Shown one piece after another: positions 34,395 through 41,729 of a stretch of 41,729 nt of DNA (positions within the stretch are counted from its first letter, which is position 1; the number at the start of each line of letters is the position of its first letter). Source of the stretch: SURF-24 sp964537965 (lineage in GTDB: Bacteria; Bacteroidota; Ignavibacteria; Ignavibacteriales; SURF-24); contig CAZIDB010000008.1 in NCBI GenBank assembly GCA_964537965.1, positions 1 through 41,729 on the forward strand. Reading direction: 5' to 3'. The notes under the pieces were generated by a model that searched no databases, had not been told where the DNA came from, and saw nothing but the letters and a program-made list of their open reading frames with translations. The translations under genes and the position numbers were made by a program.

Positions 34395-37300
34395 TTAGCT
34401 ATTCGAATTTACTATTCTCTCCACCTTCCGGCAGAATTCAAATAAGTAATCAAAAACTTTTTCCGGTGATTCAAATTTATTGAGGATAACAAGCTTCAGC
34501 GTTTCCTTCTGCTGTGTAAATTTTATTTCGTTAAAATGTTTTTCCATAATGTAATTCATTAGCAAAGAAAATTTTTCTTTATAGAATTCCTCGTTGGTTC
34601 CCTTTGGCAAAATTATGATGATGTTCTTCTGCTGGATAATAATTCTTTCGAACATTGCATAAGCCGCATAATATTTAAGAATAGCAGTAGCCACCAGTCT
34701 TTCTACAAGCAATGGAAGTTTACCAAACCTGTCTCTCATTTCATCCGTAATTTCTTTTGCTTCTTCCAATGTTTTAATAGAAAACAATGCCGTATAAAAA
34801 CTTAACCTGTCCGCCTGATCCGGCATAAATACTTTCGGAATTCCAATTTCAAAGTATGTATCAATAGTAGGATCTGTTTTCGGTTTCTGTCTCGGCAGAT
34901 CTTTGAATACTTCCGAAAACTCAACACGCTTCAATTCTTCAACTGCTTCATCAAGCAGCTTAACATACATATCGAATCCAATGGCATCAATAAAACCAGT
35001 CTGCTCTGTACCAAGCAAATTACCTGCGCCGCGGATTTCCAGATCCCGCATTGCTAGATTAAATCCCACACCAACTTCAGTAAATTCCTCAATTGCCGAT
35101 AATCTTCTAACAGCTTTCTTATTTATTGAATCAAGAGACGGAACAAGAAAATAAGCATATGCCTGGCGATCGCTTCTTCCAACTCTTCCTCTAAGCTGAT
35201 GAAGCTCAGCTAACCCAAACCTGTCCGCACGGTTTATTATTATTGTGTTAACATTCGGAATATCAATTCCTGATTCAATAATTTTTGTACAGATAAGCAC
35301 ATCGAATTTCCTATTCAGAAAATCATAAATAACATTTTCAAGCTGGAGCGGCTTCATCTGGCCATGGGCAATACCGAATTTAATTTCCGGTAAATATTTT
35401 TTAACATACTCGGCAATTTTATAAATTGATTGAACCCTGTCGTGAACAAAATAAACTTGTCCGCCGCGTCTTACTTCACTCAAAATCCATTCTCTTACTT
35501 TGGAAATATCAAATGTGTGAACAAGAGTATAAATAGGTTGCCTGTTCGGTGGTGGCGTTGCAATGATTGACAAATCTCTTGCGCCAAGTAATGATAAATT
35601 TAACGTTCTTGGAATCGGTGTTGCCGTTAAAGTAAGAGTGTCAACATTCAGCTTAAAACTTTTCAACTTCTCCTTTGCCATCACACCAAAGCGATGCTCT
35701 TCATCTATAATTAAAAGACCAAGGTCTTTAAACTGAATATCTTTGGAGAGAAGCCTGTGCGTTCCGATTACTATATCAACTTTACCATCACTTAGTTCTT
35801 TAATAATTTCTTTCTGCTTTGCTTTGGACTGGAAGCGCGACATGGCTTCAACATTAACAGGAAATTGATTTAGCCTGTCTTTAAAAGTATTGTAATGCTG
35901 TTCTGCAAGAATTGTCGTAGGTACAAGTAGCGCTGTTTGTTTACCTTCATTTACAGATTTGAATGCGGCACGCACTGCAATTTCTGTTTTGCCAAATCCA
36001 ACATCGCCGCAAACGAGCCTGTCCATGGGGCTTTCAGACTCCATATCATTCTTAACTTCTTCCGTAACTTTTGACTGGTCCGGTGTATCCTCGTAAAAGA
36101 ATGACGCTTCTAGTTCTTTCTGCCAGATTGTATCCGCCTTAAATGAATAACCCTTTGAAGCTTTCCGCTTTGCATAAAGAGTGATAAGTTCGCGGGCAGC
36201 TTCTTTAATTTTTTTCTTTACTTTCTTTTTAGTTGAATCCCATTCACCGCTGCCAAGAACGGCAAGCTTTGGTTCCTCTCCTTCCTTTGATGAATACTTT
36301 TTAACAAGATGAAAGTAATTCAGGTTAACATAAACAACGCCGCTTTCTGCATATAAAATTTTTATACTTTCCTGGCTCACATCGCCAATCTTTATTGTCT
36401 CAAGTCCCGCATATTGTCCAATACCGTAATCTTCGTGAACAATAAAATCCCCGCGCTTTAAGGAAGCAAAGTCTTTTGTTCTTGATTTCTTTTCTATTTG
36501 TCTGGTTGGAAGTTTTGTACGATATGGTTTATTAAAAATCTGATAATCGGTCAGGACAAGTGTATTCTCTTTTTTAAGTATAAAACCTTTTTTGAGTGCA
36601 AGAGTTTCAATCTGAACTTTGCCGGAATCAATCAGCTCAGCTAATTCTTCTTTATAATCAGATAATAAATCACGCAGGCGTTTGGATTGGAATTCATTTT
36701 CCGAAGTAATAATAATTCTGAAATTCCTTTCGGCAAAATCTTTAATTGTGTTAAAAAGAAATTCATAGTTGGAATTAATAGTCGGCGGCTCGGAAATGTT
36801 TAGATAAAATTCCGATCCGGGATTTGTAAACGGATCTTCAACCAACCACTTTGCATTTCTACAGAAAAGCTTATCAGAATCCACTTCAAAACTTTCAAGA
36901 TTTTTTTCTTCCTTGTTTAAAGCGCCTGATATAAAAAATTTTTTATCTCCAAGAAGCTCGGCAGAAAGTTCTTCATCATCAATCAGTGTTTCTGTAACTG
37001 CAGATACAGGCGCTTTTCCCTTTCCGTTTATGAAAGTATTGAGTTCATACCTTTCTGCAATTACCAAGGGATTTTCAAGATAATCAAAAATATCTGATGA
37101 AAAATTTTCATCAATTAACTCAAAACTTGAGGTCAGGCTTACGCGTTCTACTTTATCTGCAGAACGCTGACTCTCTGCATCAAAGTGGCGGATTGATTCT
37201 ATAAAGTCTCCGTCAAATTCAATACGGCAGGGATTGCTTTCGCTATATGACCAGAAATCAATTATAGAACCTCGCACTGCATAATCACCAACCGATTCAA

Positions 37301-37760
37301 CAAACTTATTCTTCTGGTAATTAAGCAGGTTCAGGTATTCAATCAATTCACTATATCCAACGTTACCGCCAATCTGAATCATTGTAGTGTTTTTTGCAAG
37401 CTGATGTTGTGCGGGCAATACAAGAGTTAAAAGTTCATAAGGAGCAAGGACAATACAGTTTTGCTTACCGGAAAGTTTCGCAAGTTTTTCCTGAAGTTGT
37501 TCCGGCTTCAATTCATCAAAAAGCAGAAGAAGCTTATTCAAACCAAGAATTTCAAGTTCAACTTTTATTTCGTGAAGTTGCTGAACATTAGGAAGAAGTA
37601 CAACTAACTGACCGAACTCTTCGGAAAGCAATTTTATTAACAAGGCTTTGGTTGAACCGGCAAATGGAGTACAATTAATAATCTTATCACCGGAATCATT
37701 AATCTTTTTTCTTACTGTCTTAATCTCATTAGAATCATGAAAAATTTTTACAAGGTTCAT
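34395..37760 (-). CDS. mfd: Transcription-repair coupling factor Mfd
   Basis: 1121 residues, normal length for Mfd (E. coli 1148). It binds RNA polymerase stalled at DNA damage, releases it using ATP and recruits UvrABC. UvrB-like N-terminal region (about 1-300), the RNA-polymerase interacting domain (LKRGDFIVHEDYGIGQYAGL, 434-453), translocase domain with Walker A GDVGFGKTE (585-593) and the DEEH box at 685-688, helicase motifs TATPIPRTL and QLRGRVGRSDRQAYAY, and a TRCF C-terminal domain. AAGGAATG precedes the ATG. The last 38 codons are duplicated and decayed at 31958-32083. Confidence 0.96.
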   Translation of the reverse strand: MNLVKIFHDSNEIKTVRKKINDSGDKIINCTPFAGSTKALLIKLLSEEFGQLVVLLPNVQQLHEIKVELEILGLNKLLLLFDELKPEQLQEKLAKLSGKQNCIVLAPYELLTLVLPAQHQLAKNTTMIQIGGNVGYSELIEYLNLLNYQKNKFVESVGDYAVRGSIIDFWSYSESNPCRIEFDGDFIESIRHFDAESQRSADKVERVSLTSSFELIDENFSSDIFDYLENPLVIAERYELNTFINGKGKAPVSAVTETLIDDEELSAELLGDKKFFISGALNKEEKNLESFEVDSDKLFCRNAKWLVEDPFTNPGSEFYLNISEPPTINSNYEFLFNTIKDFAERNFRIIITSENEFQSKRLRDLLSDYKEELAELIDSGKVQIETLALKKGFILKKENTLVLTDYQIFNKPYRTKLPTRQIEKKSRTKDFASLKRGDFIVHEDYGIGQYAGLETIKIGDVSQESIKILYAESGVVYVNLNYFHLVKKYSSKEGEEPKLAVLGSGEWDSTKKKVKKKIKEAARELITLYAKRKASKGYSFKADTIWQKELEASFFYEDTPDQSKVTEEVKNDMESESPMDRLVCGDVGFGKTEIAVRAAFKSVNEGKQTALLVPTTILAEQHYNTFKDRLNQFPVNVEAMSRFQSKAKQKEIIKELSDGKVDIVIGTHRLLSKDIQFKDLGLLIIDEEHRFGVMAKEKLKSFKLNVDTLTLTATPIPRTLNLSLLGARDLSIIATPPPNRQPIYTLVHTFDISKVREWILSEVRRGGQVYFVHDRVQSIYKIAEYVKKYLPEIKFGIAHGQMKPLQLENVIYDFLNRKFDVLICTKIIESGIDIPNVNTIIINRADRFGLAELHQLRGRVGRSDRQAYAYFLVPSLDSINKKAVRRLSAIEEFTEVGVGFNLAMRDLEIRGAGNLLGTEQTGFIDAIGFDMYVKLLDEAVEELKRVEFSEVFKDLPRQKPKTDPTIDTYFEIGIPKVFMPDQADRLSFYTALFSIKTLEEAKEITDEMRDRFGKLPLLVERLVATAILKYYAAYAMFERIIIQQKNIIIILPKGTNEEFYKEKFSLLMNYIMEKHFNEIKFTQQKETLKLVILNKFESPEKVFDYLFEFCRKVERIVNSNS

Positions 37761-37899
37761 TACATTCCTTTTTTAAAATAGAAATACCTCACCACCTCCA
37801 AAGAGATGGCTTGCAAATATTTAACCGTACTAATCCTGTAAATATTCTGTATCAAAGATAGGATTTAAAGCTGAAATGAAAAAATCCGGGTTTATCTTA

Positions 37900-37965
37900 C
37901 TTCGTGTCTTTACGCCTTAGCGGTAAAGAAAAACAGAGAATACTCTAAGACGTTAAGACGCTTCA
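37900..37965. repeat. Imperfect inverted repeat between ssnA and mfd
   Basis: Left arm CTTCGTGTCTTTACGCCTTAG (37900-37920 on the plus strand) and right arm 37945-37965, whose complement reads GCGTCTTAACGTCTTAG over its last 17 bases (14 of 17 match). The right end of the element contains the ssnA stop codon TGA at 37963-37965. Similar CTTCGTGTCTTTGCGCC words recur in many environmental genomes, from memory. Confidence 0.7.
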
Positions 37966-39285
37966 GATCGAATTAATTTTTGTCCATAGTTTCTGTGCGG
38001 CAGCTTGTGCAGATTCATAAACCGGCTGTACTTCAAACGGAAATTTACGTTCGCGGTAAACTATCTTTCCATTTACAATAACTGTTTCAACATCACGGGA
38101 AGAAAATCCAAAAACGAAATGTCCCGCAAGGTTTTTTTCATTAAGCGGTGTGGGTGACTGATAATCATACACAACAACGTCGGCAGTATTTCCGGCCTCA
38201 ATCTTACCAAAGGATTGCTTAAAATATCTGCCAAGAATTTTATTCCCGTTAAAAAGAAACTGCAGATAATCTGCCGGGTAAAGCGAATTGCCTGCGTCCT
38301 GATTTTTAAAATATCCAATCTTCAACTCTTCAAACATATTTGAGCCGATTCCATCTGTACCAAGCGCAACATTTTTTACATTGGAAAGCTTCTTCATGAA
38401 ACCAACACTGTTGTTCATATTCGAGCGTGGATTATGAACGAGAAATGAATCGAAGGAATTTATAATATCAATTTCCTTATCGCTTAAATGAACTCCATGA
38501 ACAAGAATTGATTTATCATTCAGCAAGCCGGCATTCTCAAGCCTTTCAATTACACTCAATTCATAATTGTTATAAGAGATTACTTCATCGCTTAAATCCT
38601 CAGCAACATGAATATGAATTCCTTTACCCGATTTATTTACAAGCTGTGAAAGTTTTTTTAATGTTTCATCTGAAATAGTAAATGATGCATGTGCACCAAT
38701 TGCAGCTTCAACAAGATGAGTATTATTCTTTTCAATTCTATCTTTACCAACAAGTTCAGCAAAAACCTTTGATTCATCAACACCTTCAATTATTCCATCT
38801 TCACCATTTCTATCTGTAACCTCGTAACAGAGAATTCCACGCAGACCAACTTTCTCAAAACAATTTTTCAATAAAGCAAGCGAACCTTTAATATAATTTG
38901 GAGAAGCGCTGTGGTCTATAACAGAAGTTGTTCCGGTTTTTATTGCTTCCAATGCACCAACCATTCCGCTATAATAAAGTGATTCTTCATCCAAGGCTCT
39001 GTCTAATCGCCACCACAAATTTTTTAGTATCTCCTGGAAATTTGATGAAGGCGGAATGTTTGCAATAATTCCTCTTGATAACGCAGAGTAAAAATGATTA
39101 TGTGCACAAACCAATCCCGGAGAAATATATTTCCCTTGTCCGTCAACTATATCATCGGCAGAATAATTTCCTGAAATATTTCTGCCAACATTAATTATCA
39201 GGTTTTTATCAATAACTACATCAACCGGTTCACTTACTTCCGGTGGATTAAAATTTATTACCCGAACATTTTTAATAATAATCAT
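37963..39285 (-). CDS. ssnA: Putative aminohydrolase SsnA
   Basis: 440-residue amidohydrolase-superfamily protein of the type found with selenium-dependent molybdenum hydroxylases. Metal ligands and catalytic residues: H62/H64 in CAHNHFYSALSRG, H224/H226 in IHIHVAED, H263/H266 in LVHGVHL and D311 in LGTDGIGSN; all are present. The stretch LKNLWWRLDRALDEESLYYS is characteristic of SsnA. Substrate unknown, probably a purine- or hydantoin-like cyclic compound. Starts 7 bases after the ygfK stop, so both genes form an operon read right to left. The stop codon lies within the repeat at 37900-37965. Confidence 0.92.
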   Translation of the reverse strand: MIIIKNVRVINFNPPEVSEPVDVVIDKNLIINVGRNISGNYSADDIVDGQGKYISPGLVCAHNHFYSALSRGIIANIPPSSNFQEILKNLWWRLDRALDEESLYYSGMVGALEAIKTGTTSVIDHSASPNYIKGSLALLKNCFEKVGLRGILCYEVTDRNGEDGIIEGVDESKVFAELVGKDRIEKNNTHLVEAAIGAHASFTISDETLKKLSQLVNKSGKGIHIHVAEDLSDEVISYNNYELSVIERLENAGLLNDKSILVHGVHLSDKEIDIINSFDSFLVHNPRSNMNNSVGFMKKLSNVKNVALGTDGIGSNMFEELKIGYFKNQDAGNSLYPADYLQFLFNGNKILGRYFKQSFGKIEAGNTADVVVYDYQSPTPLNEKNLAGHFVFGFSSRDVETVIVNGKIVYRERKFPFEVQPVYESAQAAAQKLWTKINSI

Positions 39286-39292
39286 AGTTGTT

Positions 39293-41729
39293 TCATTTTA
39301 TTAAGGTGAATAAATTCTCTGTGAAGGTTATTCTTATTAGGCTGACGAATTTCTTAAATGTCTCGTCATTCAGGTACTCTGATAAACCGGTATAGTAAAT
39401 CTTTCCGTAATGATCGAATGCTATTTTACCTACATTGCTGTTGAAGCGAACTTTAAAAATGAAATCTTTTTCCGACGATGATTTTACATCAAGTAAAAAT
39501 CCATTGCTCTTTCTTGCTTCAAACTCTTCTGCGCTCCAGAATAATGTAGTTTTATCTTTATATGGTGCGCCGTTATAAGGACAAAATGTTTCGCAGTTAC
39601 CGCATTCATTGCACATTCCATCAACATGTAAAATCTGGTAACTGTCTTTAAATTCTTTTTCCTCCTGATGCGGTGTGAATCTTTCTACAGATGTTGGTCT
39701 GTTTACTATTATTGTTATGTTCGCGCGGTTAGGACAAACTTCAACACATTTATTACAGAGATAACCACAATCAAGGCATCGGTGCGCTTCTTCAAGATGA
39801 TTCTCTTTATTAGCAGGAGAAATAATTCCCTTCTTATGTAAAATATCTACAGTACGATTAATGTCTTTGAATTTATAAGAGAAGTCCGGCTGTTCCGATT
39901 GAATTGAAAATTCTTTTTTCAAAATTACTTCCGCAGCTTTTTTTCCGTCGGCAATTCCTTCAATTACAGTGGCTGGTCCGCGTAAAGCATCTCCGCCAAC
40001 AAAAACATTCTCAAGTGATGTTTCGTTGGTTTCAGGATTTACAATTATGTTGCCTCTTTTATCAACTTCAATTTTATTTTTCTTTAGATATTCTATATCA
40101 ACCATTTCCCCAATTGCAGAGATGACAGAATCAATTATAAGTTCCTCAAATTTTCCTTCAACAGGAATTACTTTTCTTCTTAAGTCAGAATCCAACTCAC
40201 CAAGTTTCATCTTCTGGCACTTCAATTTCCCGGAAGAGAATTCAACCGGCAATAGCAACTCCTTGAAGATTACACCATCATCTAAGGCTGCTTCTAATTC
40301 TTCTTTATCGGCGGGCATAAATTCTTTTGTGCGGCGATAAACTATATAAACCTTTTCAACACCTTTAAATCGCAATGCTGCTCTTGCGCCATCCATTGCA
40401 GAGTTTCCGCCGCCAATAACCGCTACCGTTTTACCAAGATTAATTTTTTCGTTCCGGTGATACTGTTCAAGAAATTCTATCGCGTTAAAAACTTTGTCTG
40501 TGTTTCCCTTTAAACCAAGCCCTCTCGAATTTCCTGCTCCGATGGCAAGATAAATATATTTATAATCCTCAGCTTTCAGTTTATCAATTATGAATTCTTC
40601 TTTATAACCAAAGTTGAATTTCACTCCAAACATTTTTATAAACTCAACATCAGCATCAATTGCTGATTGCGGTAACCGGAAACCCGGAATAACATTCTGA
40701 ACTGTGCCGCCTGCTTTTTCATTCTTGTCAAAAACTGTAACATCCATTCCGGCCTTTGCAAGAAAATATCCGGCTGCTAAACCAGAAGGACCCGCACCAA
40801 CAATTGCAGCCTTCACATCTGATTTCTGAATTCTGCTTTCTATATTCTGAAGATATTCCTTCATTCCCTTTTCTGCCGCAATCTTTTTCATAACCCGTAT
40901 CTGAACCGGGTCGTCATAATCCCATCTGGTACATTTATACTGGCATTGATGATCACAAATATAACCCGTTATATTTGGCAAAGGATTTTTAGCAACAATC
41001 ACTTCAAACGCTTCGGAATATTTTCCTTCTTCAACAAGACGAATATATTCCGGAATATTTTGGTGAATGGGACAGGCAACCGTACAAGGCGCTATGTAAC
41101 AATCAAACAAAGGAAGTTTTTTATCAATCTTTAACGACTTGATTTCGCGCTTTTCTTTTTTATAATGAATATCACTTAAAGAATTTGCTGCAAGTAAATT
41201 CAGTTTCTCCAAATCAATTTTTTTAGAAGAAAGGTCAAGCTCTTCTAAGTTCGATTCTAATTCTTCTGCAATTTGAAATATTCTTGAATAACCTCCCGGC
41301 TTTAATAAATCGGTTGCAAATGTAACCGGAAATATTCCGCAGCCAAGCAACTGGTGAACATTATGAATTGATGCCCCGCCCGAATAAGAAATTTTCAGGT
41401 CGCCGTTAAATTCCCGTGCAAGTTTGTTTGCTAAATTAATAGTCAGTGGAAACAATGCTCTGCCGGACATATACATTTCGTTACCGGGTAAAGTTTTTTT
41501 GTTATTTAAAACTCCAAATGTGTTTGAAAGTTTAACTCCGAATTCTTTCCCGTTTTCAGCCGCAAACTTTTGTAATCTTTTAATCATCGGAACAGCTTCG
41601 GAAAACTTCAAATCTTTTTCAAAAGATTCAGGAGAAAAAACCACATCATTAAAACCCACAGCATTTAAAATTTCTTTTACAGCTTCATAACCTAACAAGG
41701 TTGGATTTAATTTGATGTAAGTATGAAGG
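39293..41729 (-). CDS. ygfK: YgfK-type iron-sulfur flavoprotein, 5'-partial
   Basis: The frame is open to the right edge; the first residues visible, HTYIKLNPTLLGYE, are internal to YgfK, and comparison with the roughly 1030-residue family indicates that about 200 N-terminal residues lie outside. It contains an N-terminal Cys cluster (CYIAPCTVACPIHQNIPEY, CDHQCQYKC), two dinucleotide-binding motifs (VGAGPSGLAAG, VIGGGNSAMDGA) as in glutamate-synthase small-chain-like reductases, and two C-terminal 4Fe-4S ferredoxin motifs (CGYLCNKCVEVCP, CNECGNCETFCP). Called a putative selenate reductase subunit in databases, but associated with selenium-dependent molybdenum hydroxylase clusters. It is the upstream partner of ssnA. 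Confidence 0.92.
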   Translation of the reverse strand, partial: LHTYIKLNPTLLGYEAVKEILNAVGFNDVVFSPESFEKDLKFSEAVPMIKRLQKFAAENGKEFGVKLSNTFGVLNNKKTLPGNEMYMSGRALFPLTINLANKLAREFNGDLKISYSGGASIHNVHQLLGCGIFPVTFATDLLKPGGYSRIFQIAEELESNLEELDLSSKKIDLEKLNLLAANSLSDIHYKKEKREIKSLKIDKKLPLFDCYIAPCTVACPIHQNIPEYIRLVEEGKYSEAFEVIVAKNPLPNITGYICDHQCQYKCTRWDYDDPVQIRVMKKIAAEKGMKEYLQNIESRIQKSDVKAAIVGAGPSGLAAGYFLAKAGMDVTVFDKNEKAGGTVQNVIPGFRLPQSAIDADVEFIKMFGVKFNFGYKEEFIIDKLKAEDYKYIYLAIGAGNSRGLGLKGNTDKVFNAIEFLEQYHRNEKINLGKTVAVIGGGNSAMDGARAALRFKGVEKVYIVYRRTKEFMPADKEELEAALDDGVIFKELLLPVEFSSGKLKCQKMKLGELDSDLRRKVIPVEGKFEELIIDSVISAIGEMVDIEYLKKNKIEVDKRGNIIVNPETNETSLENVFVGGDALRGPATVIEGIADGKKAAEVILKKEFSIQSEQPDFSYKFKDINRTVDILHKKGIISPANKENHLEEAHRCLDCGYLCNKCVEVCPNRANITIIVNRPTSVERFTPHQEEKEFKDSYQILHVDGMCNECGNCETFCPYNGAPYKDKTTLFWSAEEFEARKSNGFLLDVKSSSEKDFIFKVRFNSNVGKIAFDHYGKIYYTGLSEYLNDETFKKFVSLIRITFTENLFTLIK

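Noticed and set aside
39969..40340. Plus-strand open frame of 123 codons
   Set aside because: Antisense to the nucleotide-binding domains of YgfK; composition typical of a shadow frame.
1..41729. tRNA, rRNA, CRISPR array, transposase and integrase
   Set aside because: No sequence with these features was seen in reading either strand; short RNAs in gaps could still have been missed by eye.

Overview
The window looks like a chromosomal segment from an AT-rich Ignavibacteria-type bacterium (Bacteroidota/Chlorobi supergroup). The evidence is the type IX secretion sorting domain with the signature NYPNPFNP on a secreted peptidase, a fragment of the type IX translocon protein SprA, lipoproteins with SAC/SGC lipoboxes, and a metabolic gene set typical of that lineage (AceE-type pyruvate dehydrogenase, citrate synthase, biotin-dependent carboxylase). 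The lineage is inferred from protein features; there is no rRNA gene to confirm it. No tRNA, rRNA, CRISPR array, transposase or integrase was seen. A 100-N scaffold gap lies at 13088-13187.

Layout, left to right. 1-3735: a C-terminally short SprA-like gene faces a large secreted M28 peptidase carrying the type IX sorting domain. 4003-8827: a stand-alone receiver protein, then minus-strand housekeeping genes (monoacylglycerol-lipase-like hydrolase, 3-methyladenine glycosylase Tag, an SRPBCC protein, a small membrane protein, an aldehyde dehydrogenase, a methyltransferase). 9102-12103: a lipoprotein M28 peptidase with a secreted companion of unknown function, facing an RlpA-like double-psi barrel protein. 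12341-15444: a tandem-domain glycosyltransferase (broken by the gap), translationally coupled to a DUF4922/HIT-superfamily protein, then an outer-membrane barrel. 15497-20724: a signalling operon of PAS histidine kinase, NtrC-type sigma-54 activator, STAS antagonist, and a phosphatase with one dead and one live receiver. 20969-25464: citrate synthase, a biotin carrier plus carboxyltransferase pair, and a second SpoIIE-type phosphatase. 25677-31726: a complete pyruvate dehydrogenase complex (E1, E2, E3) whose internal gaps hold three different palindromic repeat-like elements. 31958-37760: transcription-repair coupling factor Mfd, with a decayed second copy of its 3' end about 2.4 kb downstream, on the far side of a putative zinc metallopeptidase lipoprotein. 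37963-41729: ssnA and the end of ygfK, the pair linked to selenium-dependent molybdenum hydroxylases.

How the genes work together. The pyruvate dehydrogenase genes feed acetyl-CoA to citrate synthase; the carboxyltransferase pair probably handles propionyl/methylmalonyl-CoA. The kinase-to-phosphatase operon joins two-component and partner-switching signalling. The observations most worth a second look are the duplicated and decayed mfd tail, the glycosyltransferase/DUF4922 couple, the pseudo-receiver on the phosphatase, the truncated SprA, and the cluster of repeat elements in the intergenic gaps.
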